Below, one piece after another: positions 25,438-34,599 of a stretch of DNA of 64,000 nucleotides. The stretch is from Corynebacterium sp. (GTDB lineage Bacteria; Actinomycetota; Actinomycetes; Mycobacteriales; Mycobacteriaceae), in assembly GCF_030532325.1 (NCBI RefSeq), contig NZ_JAUNLS010000007.1:1-64000 (forward strand), in the 5' to 3' direction. Position numbers and translations under genes: made by a program. The notes beneath the pieces were generated by a model that was not told the origin of the DNA, did no database searches, and saw only the letters and a list, made by a program, of their open reading frames with translations. Numbering within the stretch: the first letter of the stretch is position 1; every line of letters starts with the position of its first letter.

Positions 25438-27021
25438 ATGGCAAAGAAACTGACTGGCCTGCGCGCAGGTAGCGCGGCCCTCATCACGGCAACACTCGTC
25501 TCCACCGGCGCAGCCGCCCCCGCCCTGGCACAGGAAGCAACCGGCCCGAAGAACATCATCTTCATGATCGGCGACGGCATGGGCTACGGCCACATTGCGC
25601 TCAACAACCTCTTTGAGACCGGCCAGTCCAAGTACACCGTAGAAGGCCCCTTCGCCGCCGAAGGCGCCAAGGAGCTGGAGGGCAAGCCCGTCCAGGCCTT
25701 CGAGGACTTCGAGCGCCTGTCCATGTCCACCTTCCCCAAGGGCGGCAGCTATGACCCGCAGAAGGCATGGGCCACCCACGAGTACGTCACCGAGGGCAAG
25801 ATCACCGACTCGGCTGCGGCCGGCACTGCGCTAGCCACGGGCATGAAGACGAAGAACGGCGTGGTGGGCAAGTCCGATTACGGCCACGCCGAGGAGAACA
25901 TCTCCGAGCGCGCCAAGGCCCACGGCAAGGCCGCCGGAGTGGTCACTTCTGTTCCCTTCTCCGATGCCACCCCGGCGACCTTCGCGGCCCACAACATGGA
26001 CCGCAACGATCACCATGCCATTGCCAAGGAGATGCTCAACTCCGATTTGGATCTGGTTATGGGCGGCGGCCACCCGCTCTACGATAACGACAACCAGAAG
26101 CTGGCCACCCCGGCCTACGACTACATCAGCGAAGAGGACTTCGCCGCCCTGCAGGCCGGCAACACCGACTGGACCTTCTTCGACTCCAACGACGACTTCA
26201 AGGCCCTAGCAGAGGGCAACGTCAAGGAGGACACCAAGTACTGGGGCCTGCCGCAGGTCGGCTCCACCCTGCAGACAGGCCGCGCGGGCGAGAGCACCGT
26301 TGCCTTCGAGGATCCCATGAACGACGTGGTGGATCTGGCCACCATGACCACCGGCGCCCTCAACGTCCTGGGCCAGGACGAAGACGGCTTCAGCGTCATG
26401 ATTGAGGGCGGCGCCATCGACTGGAACGGCCACGGCAACAACGCCGCCCGCGACATCGAAGAGATCCAGGACTTCAACAAGTCCGTCGAGGCGGCCATCG
26501 CCTGGGTGGAGAAGAACTCCTCCTGGGACGAGACCCTGCTTATCGTCACCGCCGACCACGAGACCGGCTACCTCTCCGGCGCCGATGAGCCTGCCCAAGG
26601 CCAGTGGAACGCCATGGCCGGCAAGGAAGACGAGCTGGCCAAGCACGGCTGGTACTCCGGCAACCACACCAACCAGCTGGTTCCCTTCTTTTACAAGGGC
26701 GCCGGCTCGGCCGACATCGAGTCCAAGGTGGTAGGAACCGACCCGGTGCGCGGCGAGTACATCGACAACGTCACAGTGGCTGACCTGGTCAAGACCCAGT
26801 GGTGGATCGGCTCCGAGGACGATGACTCCGAGGGCTCCAATGAGTCCGGCAACAACAGCTCCGAGGGCTCCAGCCTGGCCGAGAACTCCGTGGCCGCAGG
26901 CTTTACCGGTGCAGGCATCACCGCCGCCCTCATCGGGCTCGTCGTCGCCGCCGCGCAGGCGCTCGGCGTGCTCAAGATCGACATGGGCGCACTGAACAAG
27001 CTGATTGAGCGCATGCTCTAA
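25438..27021 (+). CDS. secreted alkaline phosphatase (PhoA family), C-terminal membrane anchor
   Basis: This 527-aa phosphomonoesterase of the classical alkaline phosphatase family has a signal peptide ending ALAQ near residue 32, metal ligands in IFMIGDGMGYGHI, the nucleophile Ser in KITDSAAAGTALATG, and downstream metal ligands in MIEGGAIDWNGHGNNA, TADHETGYL and GNHTNQLVP. After an acidic Ser/Glu linker (about residues 460-480) one hydrophobic helix (AAGFTGAGITAALIGLVVAA) and an amphipathic tail follow, as in the purple-acid-type phosphoesterase nearby. ATG at 25438 has AAGGAAA upstream. It liberates inorganic phosphate outside the membrane, probably under phosphate starvation. Confidence 0.94.
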   Translation: MAKKLTGLRAGSAALITATLVSTGAAAPALAQEATGPKNIIFMIGDGMGYGHIALNNLFETGQSKYTVEGPFAAEGAKELEGKPVQAFEDFERLSMSTFPKGGSYDPQKAWATHEYVTEGKITDSAAAGTALATGMKTKNGVVGKSDYGHAEENISERAKAHGKAAGVVTSVPFSDATPATFAAHNMDRNDHHAIAKEMLNSDLDLVMGGGHPLYDNDNQKLATPAYDYISEEDFAALQAGNTDWTFFDSNDDFKALAEGNVKEDTKYWGLPQVGSTLQTGRAGESTVAFEDPMNDVVDLATMTTGALNVLGQDEDGFSVMIEGGAIDWNGHGNNAARDIEEIQDFNKSVEAAIAWVEKNSSWDETLLIVTADHETGYLSGADEPAQGQWNAMAGKEDELAKHGWYSGNHTNQLVPFFYKGAGSADIESKVVGTDPVRGEYIDNVTVADLVKTQWWIGSEDDDSEGSNESGNNSSEGSSLAENSVAAGFTGAGITAALIGLVVAAAQALGVLKIDMGALNKLIERML

Positions 27022-27062
27022 GTAGCAGCGCGCTCTCAACGCTCAGCGCGAGCACACGTAAA

Positions 27063-27094
27063 GAAGGGATGCCCCCACCGCAAGGCATCCCTTC
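27063..27094 (+). terminator. terminator after the alkaline phosphatase gene
   Basis: Perfect 11-bp arms GAAGGGATGCC / GGCATCCCTTC around a 10-nt loop, 42 bp past the stop. The T tail is weak. Confidence 0.65.
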
Positions 27095-27165
27095 TGCGTA
27101 TTCTGCGCTGCCTGGGCTTCGGCCCCCAGTCCGAGCCGGAAGCTCAGGCAGCTGGTGTGCGTGGC

Positions 27166-27588
27166 TTAGTAGCGCTCCGGCTCCTCACCAAGCTGGAAGC
27201 GGCGCCCCGAGATGCTATCCGGGGTAATCTCCACGTAGTTGTACTTGAGGGTGGGCAGCCACGGTTTCAGCGGGAGATCATCGGCCTTGTGGATATCGTC
27301 GTTGGTCTCCAAGATGCGGGCGTGGCCTTTGACGATGACCGACCATGCCTTCTCGTTAGTGTGGTCATCTGCCTCGAATAGCACCTTGTCATTAAGCAGC
27401 ACGTTGACAAGCTTGGAGCCCTCCGCGGTGCGGAAGAAGATCTTGCCCTCGCTCACCACAAAGTTCACGGGGTACAGGTCCATATCCTCATGCATGCGAA
27501 CAACAAGGCGGCCGAGCTGCTGGGTGCCCATCAGCTCGAGGGCTTCGTCATCCTTCAGTACTTCAATGGGGTTCTCAAAATCAGCCAT
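27166..27588 (-). CDS. pyridoxamine 5'-phosphate oxidase-like flavin/F420-binding protein
   Basis: This 140-aa protein of the PPOX split-barrel superfamily has the typical start VLKDDEALELMGTQQLGRLVVRM, LYPVNFVVSEGKIFFRTAEGSKL and WSVIVKGHARIL. The class binds FMN, F420 or heme and often acts in redox protection; the specific reaction is unknown. Length is normal. It faces the alkaline phosphatase gene tail to tail and stands alone. Confidence 0.85.
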   Translation of the reverse strand: MADFENPIEVLKDDEALELMGTQQLGRLVVRMHEDMDLYPVNFVVSEGKIFFRTAEGSKLVNVLLNDKVLFEADDHTNEKAWSVIVKGHARILETNDDIHKADDLPLKPWLPTLKYNYVEITPDSISGRRFQLGEEPERY

Positions 27589-27731
27589 AGCCCTATTGTG
27601 GCACTGTTTCTTCCCCCGCGCTGGGTTGTCTCTATAAATACGTCGATAGATTTATCACCCGGAAATCGGGAATAAAAGGAGCGCACAGCGTTGCAGCGCC
27701 CTCACCACTCCTGCCGCGCGGTGGGGCGGGC

Positions 27732-28673
27732 CTAGAGGAGGGCGTCGATAAGCTGTGCAAAAGCCGGCGCCACCTGAGAGCGCCACAGGGTATCCACCTT
27801 CCCGTCCCCGCGTCCGGGCCCTCCGTTAATGACGGCCACGCGCTTGCCCTGCTTCTTGGCGGCAAGCACAAACTGATAGCCGCTCATCACCGCCAGCGAG
27901 GACCCCGCCACCAGCAGGCTGTGCGCCTGCCCCAACATGGCATAGGCCGCCTCCTTGCGCGCCGTGGGAACGGGCTCACCGAAGTAGACCACGTGGGGCT
28001 TCAACCGCTGCGAACCGCACCGCGTACAGCCCACCATGCGGAACTTATCGACGATCCTCTCGCTCAACGAGACATCACCGTCCGGGTTGACCATGCTGGG
28101 GTCCAAACGCACCGCTTCCAAGTAGCCGGGATTAGCGGCGGCGAGGCGGGCGTCGAACTGTTCGCGGTCTTCCGCTGCCCCACAGTCCAGGCATTCCACG
28201 GTCTCCATGTCCCCGTGCAGGGCCAGCAGGTTGCGGGTACCGGCGGCCTTGTGCAGCCCGTCAACGTTCTGGGTGAGCACCCCGTGCACGAATCCCTCCT
28301 GCTCCAGCTCGGCGATGGCAAAGTGGGTGGAGTTGGGCTGCGCGTGCTCCATCACCCGCCAGCCCACGAAGCTGCGCGCCCAGTAGCGGTGGCAGGCCGC
28401 GGGATCGTGGAGAAACTCCTGGTAGGTCATGGGTCGGTGCCTACTGAGGCTGCCCTGCGGGCCGCGGTAGTCCGGGATGCCGGAGTCAGTGGAAACACCC
28501 GCCCCAGTCAGCACCATCGCCGGGCCGGCATTGAGCTGCGCTGCAATCTCCTCCAGCGCCTGCTGATCCGGGGTGTGCACGGCAGTCTCCTCCACGACGC
28601 GCTCGATGGAGCGGATCGCACTGCGGTGCGCCATGGCCACCGCCGGGTCAGAGAAATTACTCACGCGGCCCAT
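27732..28673 (-). CDS. Sir2 family NAD-dependent protein deacetylase
   Basis: This 313-aa sirtuin carries the NAD-binding motifs MVLTGAGVSTDSGIPDYRG and LTQNVDGLHKAAG, the catalytic His in LLALHGDMETVECLDC, zinc ligands CLDC and CTRC, and GSSLAVMSG near the end. It removes acyl groups from lysines using NAD+. The N-terminus has about 45 extra residues before the Rossmann motif, and the zinc-module insert is long, as in actinobacterial members. ATG at 28673 was chosen; no strong ribosome site is visible. It lies just upstream of nothing co-directional except PPOX, so is likely monocistronic. Confidence 0.92.
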   Translation of the reverse strand: MGRVSNFSDPAVAMAHRSAIRSIERVVEETAVHTPDQQALEEIAAQLNAGPAMVLTGAGVSTDSGIPDYRGPQGSLSRHRPMTYQEFLHDPAACHRYWARSFVGWRVMEHAQPNSTHFAIAELEQEGFVHGVLTQNVDGLHKAAGTRNLLALHGDMETVECLDCGAAEDREQFDARLAAANPGYLEAVRLDPSMVNPDGDVSLSERIVDKFRMVGCTRCGSQRLKPHVVYFGEPVPTARKEAAYAMLGQAHSLLVAGSSLAVMSGYQFVLAAKKQGKRVAVINGGPGRGDGKVDTLWRSQVAPAFAQLIDALL

Positions 28674-28717
28674 GGTATCGGGGTTAAGTTAAAGGGTTAA
28701 AGAACAGAACGAAAAAT

Positions 28718-28747
28718 GACCCTGACCGAGCATCCCCGGTCAGGGTC
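28718..28747 (-). terminator. terminator of the tRNA-Met gene
   Basis: Arms GACCCTGACCG / CGGTCAGGGTC (11 bp) are followed on the minus strand by ATTTTTCG, seven bases past the tRNA 3' end. Confidence 0.9.
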
Positions 28748-28754
28748 TGGAAGT

Positions 28755-28831
28755 TGGTAGCGGGGGCAGGATTCGAACCTACGACCTCTGGGTTATGAGC
28801 CCAGCGAGCTACCGAGCTGCTCCACCCCGCG
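28755..28831 (-). tRNA. initiator tRNA-fMet (CAT anticodon)
   Basis: This 77-nt tRNA has anticodon CAT in GGGCTCATAACCC. The three consecutive G-C pairs of the anticodon stem and the unpaired 5' C1 (opposite U72) mark it as the initiator. D loop AGCTCGGTAGCT and T arm GGTTCGAATCC are normal. The 3' CCA is encoded. Confidence 0.96.
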
Positions 28832-28926
28832 TCGCGATGAACTTCCGAACATCGTACGCTAGCACTCCGGAACCACTCCCTTGCGGGCCGTTCCCTCTGT
28901 GCCGGCAACGCATGTAACTATACATA

Positions 28927-28968
28927 GAGCACGGCGCCTACCCAAATCCCCAGGTAGGCGCCGTGCTC
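28927..28968 (-). terminator. terminator after the UPF0182 gene
   Basis: A perfect 16-bp stem (GAGCACGGCGCCTACC / GGTAGGCGCCGTGCTC) with a 10-nt loop lies 36 bp past the UPF0182 stop. The T tail is poor, so it may also act as a transcription barrier between this gene and the tRNA. Confidence 0.7.
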
Positions 28969-29003
28969 ATAGTGCGAAGGGCGAAGCGTCGGTGGACGGA
29001 GCG

Positions 29004-32000
29004 CTACCCCTTCTGCTCGATGGAGCGGTACTCCTCCACTGCCTTGTCGAGCTCGTCGAGAGCCTTGCCATACTCCTCGAAGGAGCCATTCTTGGCCTTG
29101 TCCACGCCGTCGAGAGCCTTGTTGATGCGGTAGATGGCCTCACCGGCGTCAGAGGCGCTCGGCGCGGAAGCCGGTGCGGACGGAGACGCGGACGCCTCGT
29201 CCTTGGGCTTCGCCCCGTCCTGAGCGGAGTCCTCGGCCTTCTTGTCCTCGCCATCGACCTCAGTGATCTCCTGCGCGGACTTCGGGTCGATGCCCACCTG
29301 CTGCAGGGCCTCGCCGACAGTCGGGGCGTAGCCAATGCGCTCCTTATAGGAGACAAGCACGCGCAGCAGCTTCGGGAACGCGGACTCCTGGCCCTTGCGG
29401 CGGGAGTAGATGGGCTCAAGGTAGAGAATCTCACCGTCGCCCACCGGCAGCGCCAGCAGGTTGCCGTTGTTGAGGTCGTTGGAGCCCTGCCACAGCGTGC
29501 GGTCACGCGCCACCTGGTCAGAAGACATCATGGCGTCCTGCGCCTGCTTCGGCCCCTGGGTCTGGGTGTTCGTCGGCAGCACGCGCACCGTGATCTTGCC
29601 GTAGTTCTCCGGATCGGAGGAGGCAGCCATGTGCGCGGAGAGGAACTGACGGTTCAGGCCACGGAACGAGGTGATGAGCTGGAAGCTCGGCTTGCCGGTA
29701 TCCGGGTCAGCAGCCAGCACGTAGTACGGCGGCTGGTTCAGGCCCTGAGACTCGCCAGCGGTGGGATCCTCCGGGACGGACCAGAAGGCGTCGTTGTTGA
29801 AGAACACGCCCGGGTCAGAGACGTGGTACTTGGCCAGCAGGTTGCGCTGAACCTTGAACATGTCCTCCGGGTAACGCAGGTGCTGGCGCAGCTCGTCAGA
29901 GATCTCCGACTCGGGCTTGACCACGCCCGGGAACACGCCCTCCCAAGCCTTGAGCACCGGGTCCTCGCTGTCAAACTCGTAGAGATCCACGGTGCCGTCG
30001 TAGGCGTCGACAGTAGCCTTGACGGAGTTGCGGATGTAGCCCACACGCTCGTTGATGAGGCGCTGGTTAGTGCCGTTCGGGTTGAGGGCGTCCTGGGTGG
30101 TCTCCGTCAGCGAGGTGCGCTGGGAGTATGGCAGGGATTCCAGGGTGGTGTAGCCGTCAACAATCCACTTGATGCGGCCGTCGATGACCGCCGGGTAGGT
30201 CTTGGCGTCGGTGGTCAGCCAGGGGGCAACCTTCTCCACGCGCTCGCGGGGATCGCGATCATAGAGAATCTTGGACTCGCTGCCCACGCGGTCGGAGAGC
30301 AGGAAGTTGAGCTCCTGGTACTTCAGTGCGTAGGCGGTGCGGTCGATGATGTTGCCGATTTTAACGCCGCCCTTGCCCTCATAGGTGTAGGTGGAGGTAT
30401 CGGTGTCGTACTCCACCGGGTCGTTGCCGGTCTTGCCCACGATGGCGTAATCGAGGCCGTCGTCAGCGCTGGCGATGACTGGGCCGTAGTAGGTGCGCGG
30501 CTCGTCGACCTTAATGCCCAGGGACTCCTCGGCGTTCTTGGTCTCACCCTCGCCCTCGGCGTCCTTGCCGGCCTGGGTCTGCAGGTCAGCCACGGTGAAG
30601 ATGGGGAAGCCGCCGCGGGCAGAGCCGGCGTCGCGAGCAACCTCGTCCACGGTATTGGCCTGGGCGGCCACAAAGCCGTTGCCGTGGGTGTAGACGGTGT
30701 GGCGGTTAATCCAGTTCTGCTGATTCTCGCGCAGGGCGTTGGGGTCCAGCTCGCGGGCGGCAACCACGAAGTCGCGCATCTCGCCGTCAATCTTGTAGCG
30801 GTCCATCGCCAGCGCGTCCGGGAAGCCGTAGAAGTTCTTCAGCTGCTGCATCTGGGTGAAGGTCGGAGAGATGATTTCCGGATCCAGCAGGCGCAGGTTG
30901 GAGATGGTGGACTTATCGGAGGCGACCTTCTCATCCGGTACCTCGCCGGCGCCCCAGTTCTCCTTGTACTCCACCTTGTCCTCGGTAAGACCGTAGGCGT
31001 AGCGCGTGGCCTCGATGTTGCGGGTGATGGACTCGGCTTCCTTGGCCTGGCGGTTCGGGTTGACGGAGAAGCGCTCCATGATGAGCGGCCACGCCTGGCC
31101 GATGACCAGGGAGGACAGCAGCATGAGTACCACGGCCAGGCCCGGGATGCGCAGGTCCTTGATGACCACAGCGGAGAAGATAGCGATGGCCACAACCACA
31201 CCGATGACCATGAGGATGATCTTGGCCGGCAGGTAGGCGTTGATATCGGTGTAGGAACCACCAGTAAACAGGGAGTGCTCGGAGTAGAGCAGCTGGTAGC
31301 GCTCAAGCCAGTAGCCTGCGACCTGCAGCAGCATCCACACACCGGCGGTCACGGCCAGCTGGACGCGCGCCGGCTTGCTGATGGAGCCCTTCACGCCGGC
31401 GGCGCGATTGCCCACGCGGATGCCGCCGAGGACGTAGTGGCCGAAGAGCGCGATGAGCAAAGAAAGCAGCATCAGCAGCGAGAAGGTGTTCACAATGAGC
31501 GACCACGTGGGCAGCTGGAACGCGTAGAAGCCCAGATCGCGGTGGAACTGCGGGTCCTTCACACCGAAGCTCTCACTGTTGATAAAGAGCATGATCTTGC
31601 GCCAGTGGGACTGGCCAATAAAACCTGCGATGATGCCCACGATGAAGGGCAGGAACTTGAAGAACACGCCCATGCTGCGCTCGATGGAGCGGCGGTACTG
31701 GTAGACGGGGGAATTGAGGTCCGCCATGTCCAGGGAGTCGGGGCGACCGCGCCAGGTGATTACCCCCGCGGCGTAGATCACCGCGCCGCTGACTACGGCG
31801 AAGACGAGGAAGAGCGCGATGCGGGCCAGCAGCGTGGTGGTAAAGACGCCGCGGTATTCGATCGCACCGAACCACCTCCAGTCCGTGTAGAAGCCCACCA
31901 CGAGGGGGCCGAGGAACAACAGGGCGGCGATGATTGTGACTACCCAAGACAAAGCTCGGGGTGGACGTTTCATCGGGGCAGTGGGTCGGTTCAATCCGGA

Positions 32001-32006
32001 GGCCAA
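29004..32006 (-). CDS. UPF0182 family large membrane protein
   Basis: This ~1000-aa protein of UPF0182 (Rv3193c-like) has seven predicted membrane helices in the first 330 residues (first helix AALLFLGPLVVGFYTDW) followed by a very large extracytoplasmic domain of about 550 residues (PGVVKPESEISDELRQHLRY and many conserved blocks). The last 120 residues are a charged, Pro/Ser/Ala-rich tail with a Lys/Glu helix. Function is unknown, though the family is near-universal in actinobacteria. TTG at 32006 follows GGAG by six bases and is preferred over TTG at 32018. It is divergent from the PPA1309-family gene, as in mycobacteria and corynebacteria. Confidence 0.92.
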   Translation of the reverse strand: MASGLNRPTAPMKRPPRALSWVVTIIAALLFLGPLVVGFYTDWRWFGAIEYRGVFTTTLLARIALFLVFAVVSGAVIYAAGVITWRGRPDSLDMADLNSPVYQYRRSIERSMGVFFKFLPFIVGIIAGFIGQSHWRKIMLFINSESFGVKDPQFHRDLGFYAFQLPTWSLIVNTFSLLMLLSLLIALFGHYVLGGIRVGNRAAGVKGSISKPARVQLAVTAGVWMLLQVAGYWLERYQLLYSEHSLFTGGSYTDINAYLPAKIILMVIGVVVAIAIFSAVVIKDLRIPGLAVVLMLLSSLVIGQAWPLIMERFSVNPNRQAKEAESITRNIEATRYAYGLTEDKVEYKENWGAGEVPDEKVASDKSTISNLRLLDPEIISPTFTQMQQLKNFYGFPDALAMDRYKIDGEMRDFVVAARELDPNALRENQQNWINRHTVYTHGNGFVAAQANTVDEVARDAGSARGGFPIFTVADLQTQAGKDAEGEGETKNAEESLGIKVDEPRTYYGPVIASADDGLDYAIVGKTGNDPVEYDTDTSTYTYEGKGGVKIGNIIDRTAYALKYQELNFLLSDRVGSESKILYDRDPRERVEKVAPWLTTDAKTYPAVIDGRIKWIVDGYTTLESLPYSQRTSLTETTQDALNPNGTNQRLINERVGYIRNSVKATVDAYDGTVDLYEFDSEDPVLKAWEGVFPGVVKPESEISDELRQHLRYPEDMFKVQRNLLAKYHVSDPGVFFNNDAFWSVPEDPTAGESQGLNQPPYYVLAADPDTGKPSFQLITSFRGLNRQFLSAHMAASSDPENYGKITVRVLPTNTQTQGPKQAQDAMMSSDQVARDRTLWQGSNDLNNGNLLALPVGDGEILYLEPIYSRRKGQESAFPKLLRVLVSYKERIGYAPTVGEALQQVGIDPKSAQEITEVDGEDKKAEDSAQDGAKPKDEASASPSAPASAPSASDAGEAIYRINKALDGVDKAKNGSFEEYGKALDELDKAVEEYRSIEQKG

Positions 32007-32096
32007 CGCCAGCTCCAATCAGAAATCGTGCGAATATTAACAGTGAACGCTTCCAGCTTAGGGAAGTAACCACACCAATAACGAATGAGGATGTTT

Positions 32097-32627
32097 ATGA
32101 GTTCCCCCGAGAATTCTCAGCGCGCATTGAACAAAGCCATGCGCGAGGCCGTCGAATTTGTCCACGCCGAGGGTTGGGACGCCGCCCCTACCCTCTTCGC
32201 GCTCGTGCCCACCGAGCTGCTCGCTGCGCAGCTTGGCGACGTCGACGATTCCTCCCCGCTGACCCTCGTGGTACAGGACAACCTGCCGGAGAACATTGAG
32301 CCCGGCTCCGAGCAACTGGCTGATTACGTCTCCCGCCTGGCCTGGCCGCGGGAGGTGGCCGGAGTGGTCTTGGCCCAGGAGATCGTCTTCGCGGACACCT
32401 CGGCGGACAGCCCCGAGCGCCGCCCGGCGCGCCTATTCTCCGGCGTGCTGCGTGAGGAGGGCGTGGAGCTGACTCTGCTGCAGCACCGCCCCACGGAGGA
32501 GGAGCTGGAGGCCGCCGGCCTCTTTGCTCAGGACGATATCCAGCTGCGCGGCGGCCCGCAGGTGGCCCCCGGGGTGATCGCGGCGCTGCGCTATGGCCTC
32601 GAGCAAGATCCCGACGCAGAGTTCTAG
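32097..32627 (+). CDS. PPA1309 family protein
   Basis: This 176-aa cytosolic protein starts MSSPENSQRALNKAMREAVE and contains the conserved LPENIEPGSEQLADYVSRL, WPREVAGVVLAQEIVF and RPARLFSGVLREEGVELTLL blocks of the actinobacterial PPA1309 family. Function is unknown. ATG at 32097 has GAGG six bases before it and is preferred over ATG at 32085. It sits between the UPF0182 and PDZ/Lon-like genes in a conserved actinobacterial neighbourhood. Confidence 0.88.
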   Translation: MSSPENSQRALNKAMREAVEFVHAEGWDAAPTLFALVPTELLAAQLGDVDDSSPLTLVVQDNLPENIEPGSEQLADYVSRLAWPREVAGVVLAQEIVFADTSADSPERRPARLFSGVLREEGVELTLLQHRPTEEELEAAGLFAQDDIQLRGGPQVAPGVIAALRYGLEQDPDAEF

Positions 32628-32742
32628 CCCTCCGCTACAGTGGAGGGAAGCTAGACCTTGCGGCTTTCGCGCCGCAAGCGCCTTCATTCCGCCGTTTCAT
32701 TCAGGCTTCCATTGATTCAGGCTTCATTAAAGGAGTTCCTTC

Positions 32743-33417
32743 GTGCGTTCGACTGCCCGCCTCGCCATCGTCGCTTCGGCATGCCTCATGGCCGTAACCA
32801 CGCTCACCGCCTGCGGCAAGGATGAACCCGCTCCGGAGGCACCGAGCGCGGCGCCGGAAACCACCGCCTCTACATCCGCCTCGCAAACCTCCACCCAGCC
32901 GAGCACCACTGTGAGCTCAACGAGCGAGGAGACCTCCGAATCCAGCACTACCTCAGAGTCTGAGTCTGAGTCTGAGCCCGGCTCCGCCTCAGACAGCGCC
33001 CAGACCTCCGGCAGCGCGGGCACCGATCCTTCCGCTGCACCGGAGCTCAACGCCTCCGTGGAGGAGGCCTACGCCGTCTTTGGCGGCCTGGTGCCCGGGG
33101 AGATCTTTGCGCAGTTTGATCGCTGCGATCCCAACGGGGTGAAGGACTCCTTCAACTGCTCGGGTTCCGAGGTGGGCCAGTTCCAGTTCTTCAAGAGAAA
33201 GGCCAAGGCCTCGCAGACCACCCAGGTGCTCACGGAGCTGCGCAGCTCCCGCGTGGTGGAGGACAGCGGCGACCGCGTCGTCGGCTGGTCCATGCTGGGC
33301 AACACTGCGATCCTCACCGTGGTGGATAACAAGGACGGCCTCATCATGCAGCAGATGATCACCACGGATCAGGACGATCCGGAAGAAAGGCTCAAGGAGC
33401 TCGGCCTTGTTTCCTAG
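32743..33417 (+). CDS. hypothetical lipoprotein with Ser/Glu-rich linker
   Basis: This 224-aa lipoprotein has lipobox LTAC at about residues 21-24, then an 80-residue linker of Ser, Thr, Glu and Pro that includes (SE)n from a TCTGAG triplicate near 32956-32977. The folded C-terminal part (about residues 105-224; AYAVFGGLVPGEIFAQFDRC, SFNCSGSEVGQFQFF) has two Cys that could pair. GTG at 32743 follows AAAGGAG. No family was recognised. It converges with the PDZ/Lon-like gene six bp past its stop. Confidence 0.8.
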   Translation: MRSTARLAIVASACLMAVTTLTACGKDEPAPEAPSAAPETTASTSASQTSTQPSTTVSSTSEETSESSTTSESESESEPGSASDSAQTSGSAGTDPSAAPELNASVEEAYAVFGGLVPGEIFAQFDRCDPNGVKDSFNCSGSEVGQFQFFKRKAKASQTTQVLTELRSSRVVEDSGDRVVGWSMLGNTAILTVVDNKDGLIMQQMITTDQDDPEERLKELGLVS

Positions 33418-33423
33418 GCCGTC

Positions 33424-34491
33424 TTAGGGCTTACAGGTCTCGACCTCACCGCCGGCGGCGAAGGCGTCCATCGCCTCGATGGCGTCCTCCAACGTGGAGA
33501 CCTTGGCCACCACCATGTCGCCGGTGTCGCGGCGCACCGCCTCGGCACAGTTATCCGCCGGGGCCAGGAAGAGTTCAGCGCCCGCATCCTTCGCGGCCTG
33601 CACCTTGTGCATGATTCCGCCGATGGGGCCTACCTCGCCGTCCTCCTCGATGGTGCCGGTGCCAGCCACGAACGCGCCGCCGGTGAGGTTTTCCTCGGTC
33701 AGCTTGTCGATGACCGCCAGGGTAAACATCATGCCCGCCGAGGGGCCGCCGACGTCCTGCAAGTTGTACTCGACGGAGATGTCTTCCTTGGGCTCCGAGG
33801 TCATGCTCACGCCCAGCAGGGCCTGGCCCTTGGCGTGCGGGTTCTCTCCCAGCACGATCTCCTTGTGCAGGGGCTTGCCCTTGCGCAGGACGCTGAGCGT
33901 GATGGCGTCGCCAGGCTTCTTGCCCTGGATGCGTTCCTGAACCTGGCCGGGCTCGCTGACCTCCTCACCGTCGATGGCGGTGATGACATCCTCCGCCTCA
34001 ATGGCGCCCGCGGCGGCGGAGTTCTCCAGCACCTGCGCCACCACAATCTTGACCGGAATGTCCAGGTAGTCCATGGCCGCGACGGTGGCCGCCGACTCCG
34101 ACTGTGTGAAGGCCTGCTGGTTGAGCTCGTTAATCTGCTCGTCGGTCTGGCCCTGAGGGATGACGGTGTCGATGGGCACGATGGTGTCATCGGTGAGGAG
34201 CCAGCGGCCCAGCGCTTGGGCCATGGTCATCCGGGTGCGCACCGAGACCGTGGTCATGTTCAGCTGGCCGGTGGTGGCGTAGGTATGCGGCGCGTGCACG
34301 TCGACTACTTGCGTGCCGTCCACCTCGCCCAGGGTATCCACTGTCGGCCCCGGACCCTCGGCGGCATAAGGCACGGTCAGCGCGATATCGGTGCCGGGGA
34401 TGTGGTCGATACTCAGCAGAGCACCGGTCAGGACAACGGGGATCGCGCCACCCACGAGGGTACGGAGGCGACGTTTTGCGGGTGAATTCAC
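33424..34491 (-). CDS. PDZ-domain Lon-like serine protease (YlbL family)
   Basis: This membrane-anchored protease has one N-terminal helix (LVGGAIPVVLTGALLSID), an extracytoplasmic region, a PDZ domain (VLENSAAAGAIEAEDVITAI, GKKPGDAITLSVLRKGKP) and a Lon-type S16 domain. The catalytic Ser is in VGGPSAGMMFTLAVID and the Lys in IGGIMHKVQAAKDAG. It is the Rv3194c counterpart next to UPF0182 and the zincin gene. GTG at 34491 gives MNSPAKRR as in homologues; GTG at 34521 is an alternative. Its substrates are unknown; an envelope quality-control role is inferred. Confidence 0.9.
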   Translation of the reverse strand: MNSPAKRRLRTLVGGAIPVVLTGALLSIDHIPGTDIALTVPYAAEGPGPTVDTLGEVDGTQVVDVHAPHTYATTGQLNMTTVSVRTRMTMAQALGRWLLTDDTIVPIDTVIPQGQTDEQINELNQQAFTQSESAATVAAMDYLDIPVKIVVAQVLENSAAAGAIEAEDVITAIDGEEVSEPGQVQERIQGKKPGDAITLSVLRKGKPLHKEIVLGENPHAKGQALLGVSMTSEPKEDISVEYNLQDVGGPSAGMMFTLAVIDKLTEENLTGGAFVAGTGTIEEDGEVGPIGGIMHKVQAAKDAGAELFLAPADNCAEAVRRDTGDMVVAKVSTLEDAIEAMDAFAAGGEVETCKP

Positions 34492-34599
34492 GAGGAAACA
34501 GCCTACAACGTTTCCCTCCACGATTGTTCACGGCCTGTTCGCTCACAGCGTTGCGCGGATCGTGGAACTCGCCCCCTGGCTGTCGGTAGATTGGACGGC

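Noticed and set aside
28881-32069. 1062-codon open frame on the plus strand opposite the UPF0182 gene
   Set aside because: It is the antisense shadow of a GC-rich gene; its translation is Val/Gly/Leu/His-rich without domains, and the minus strand carries a clear family member.
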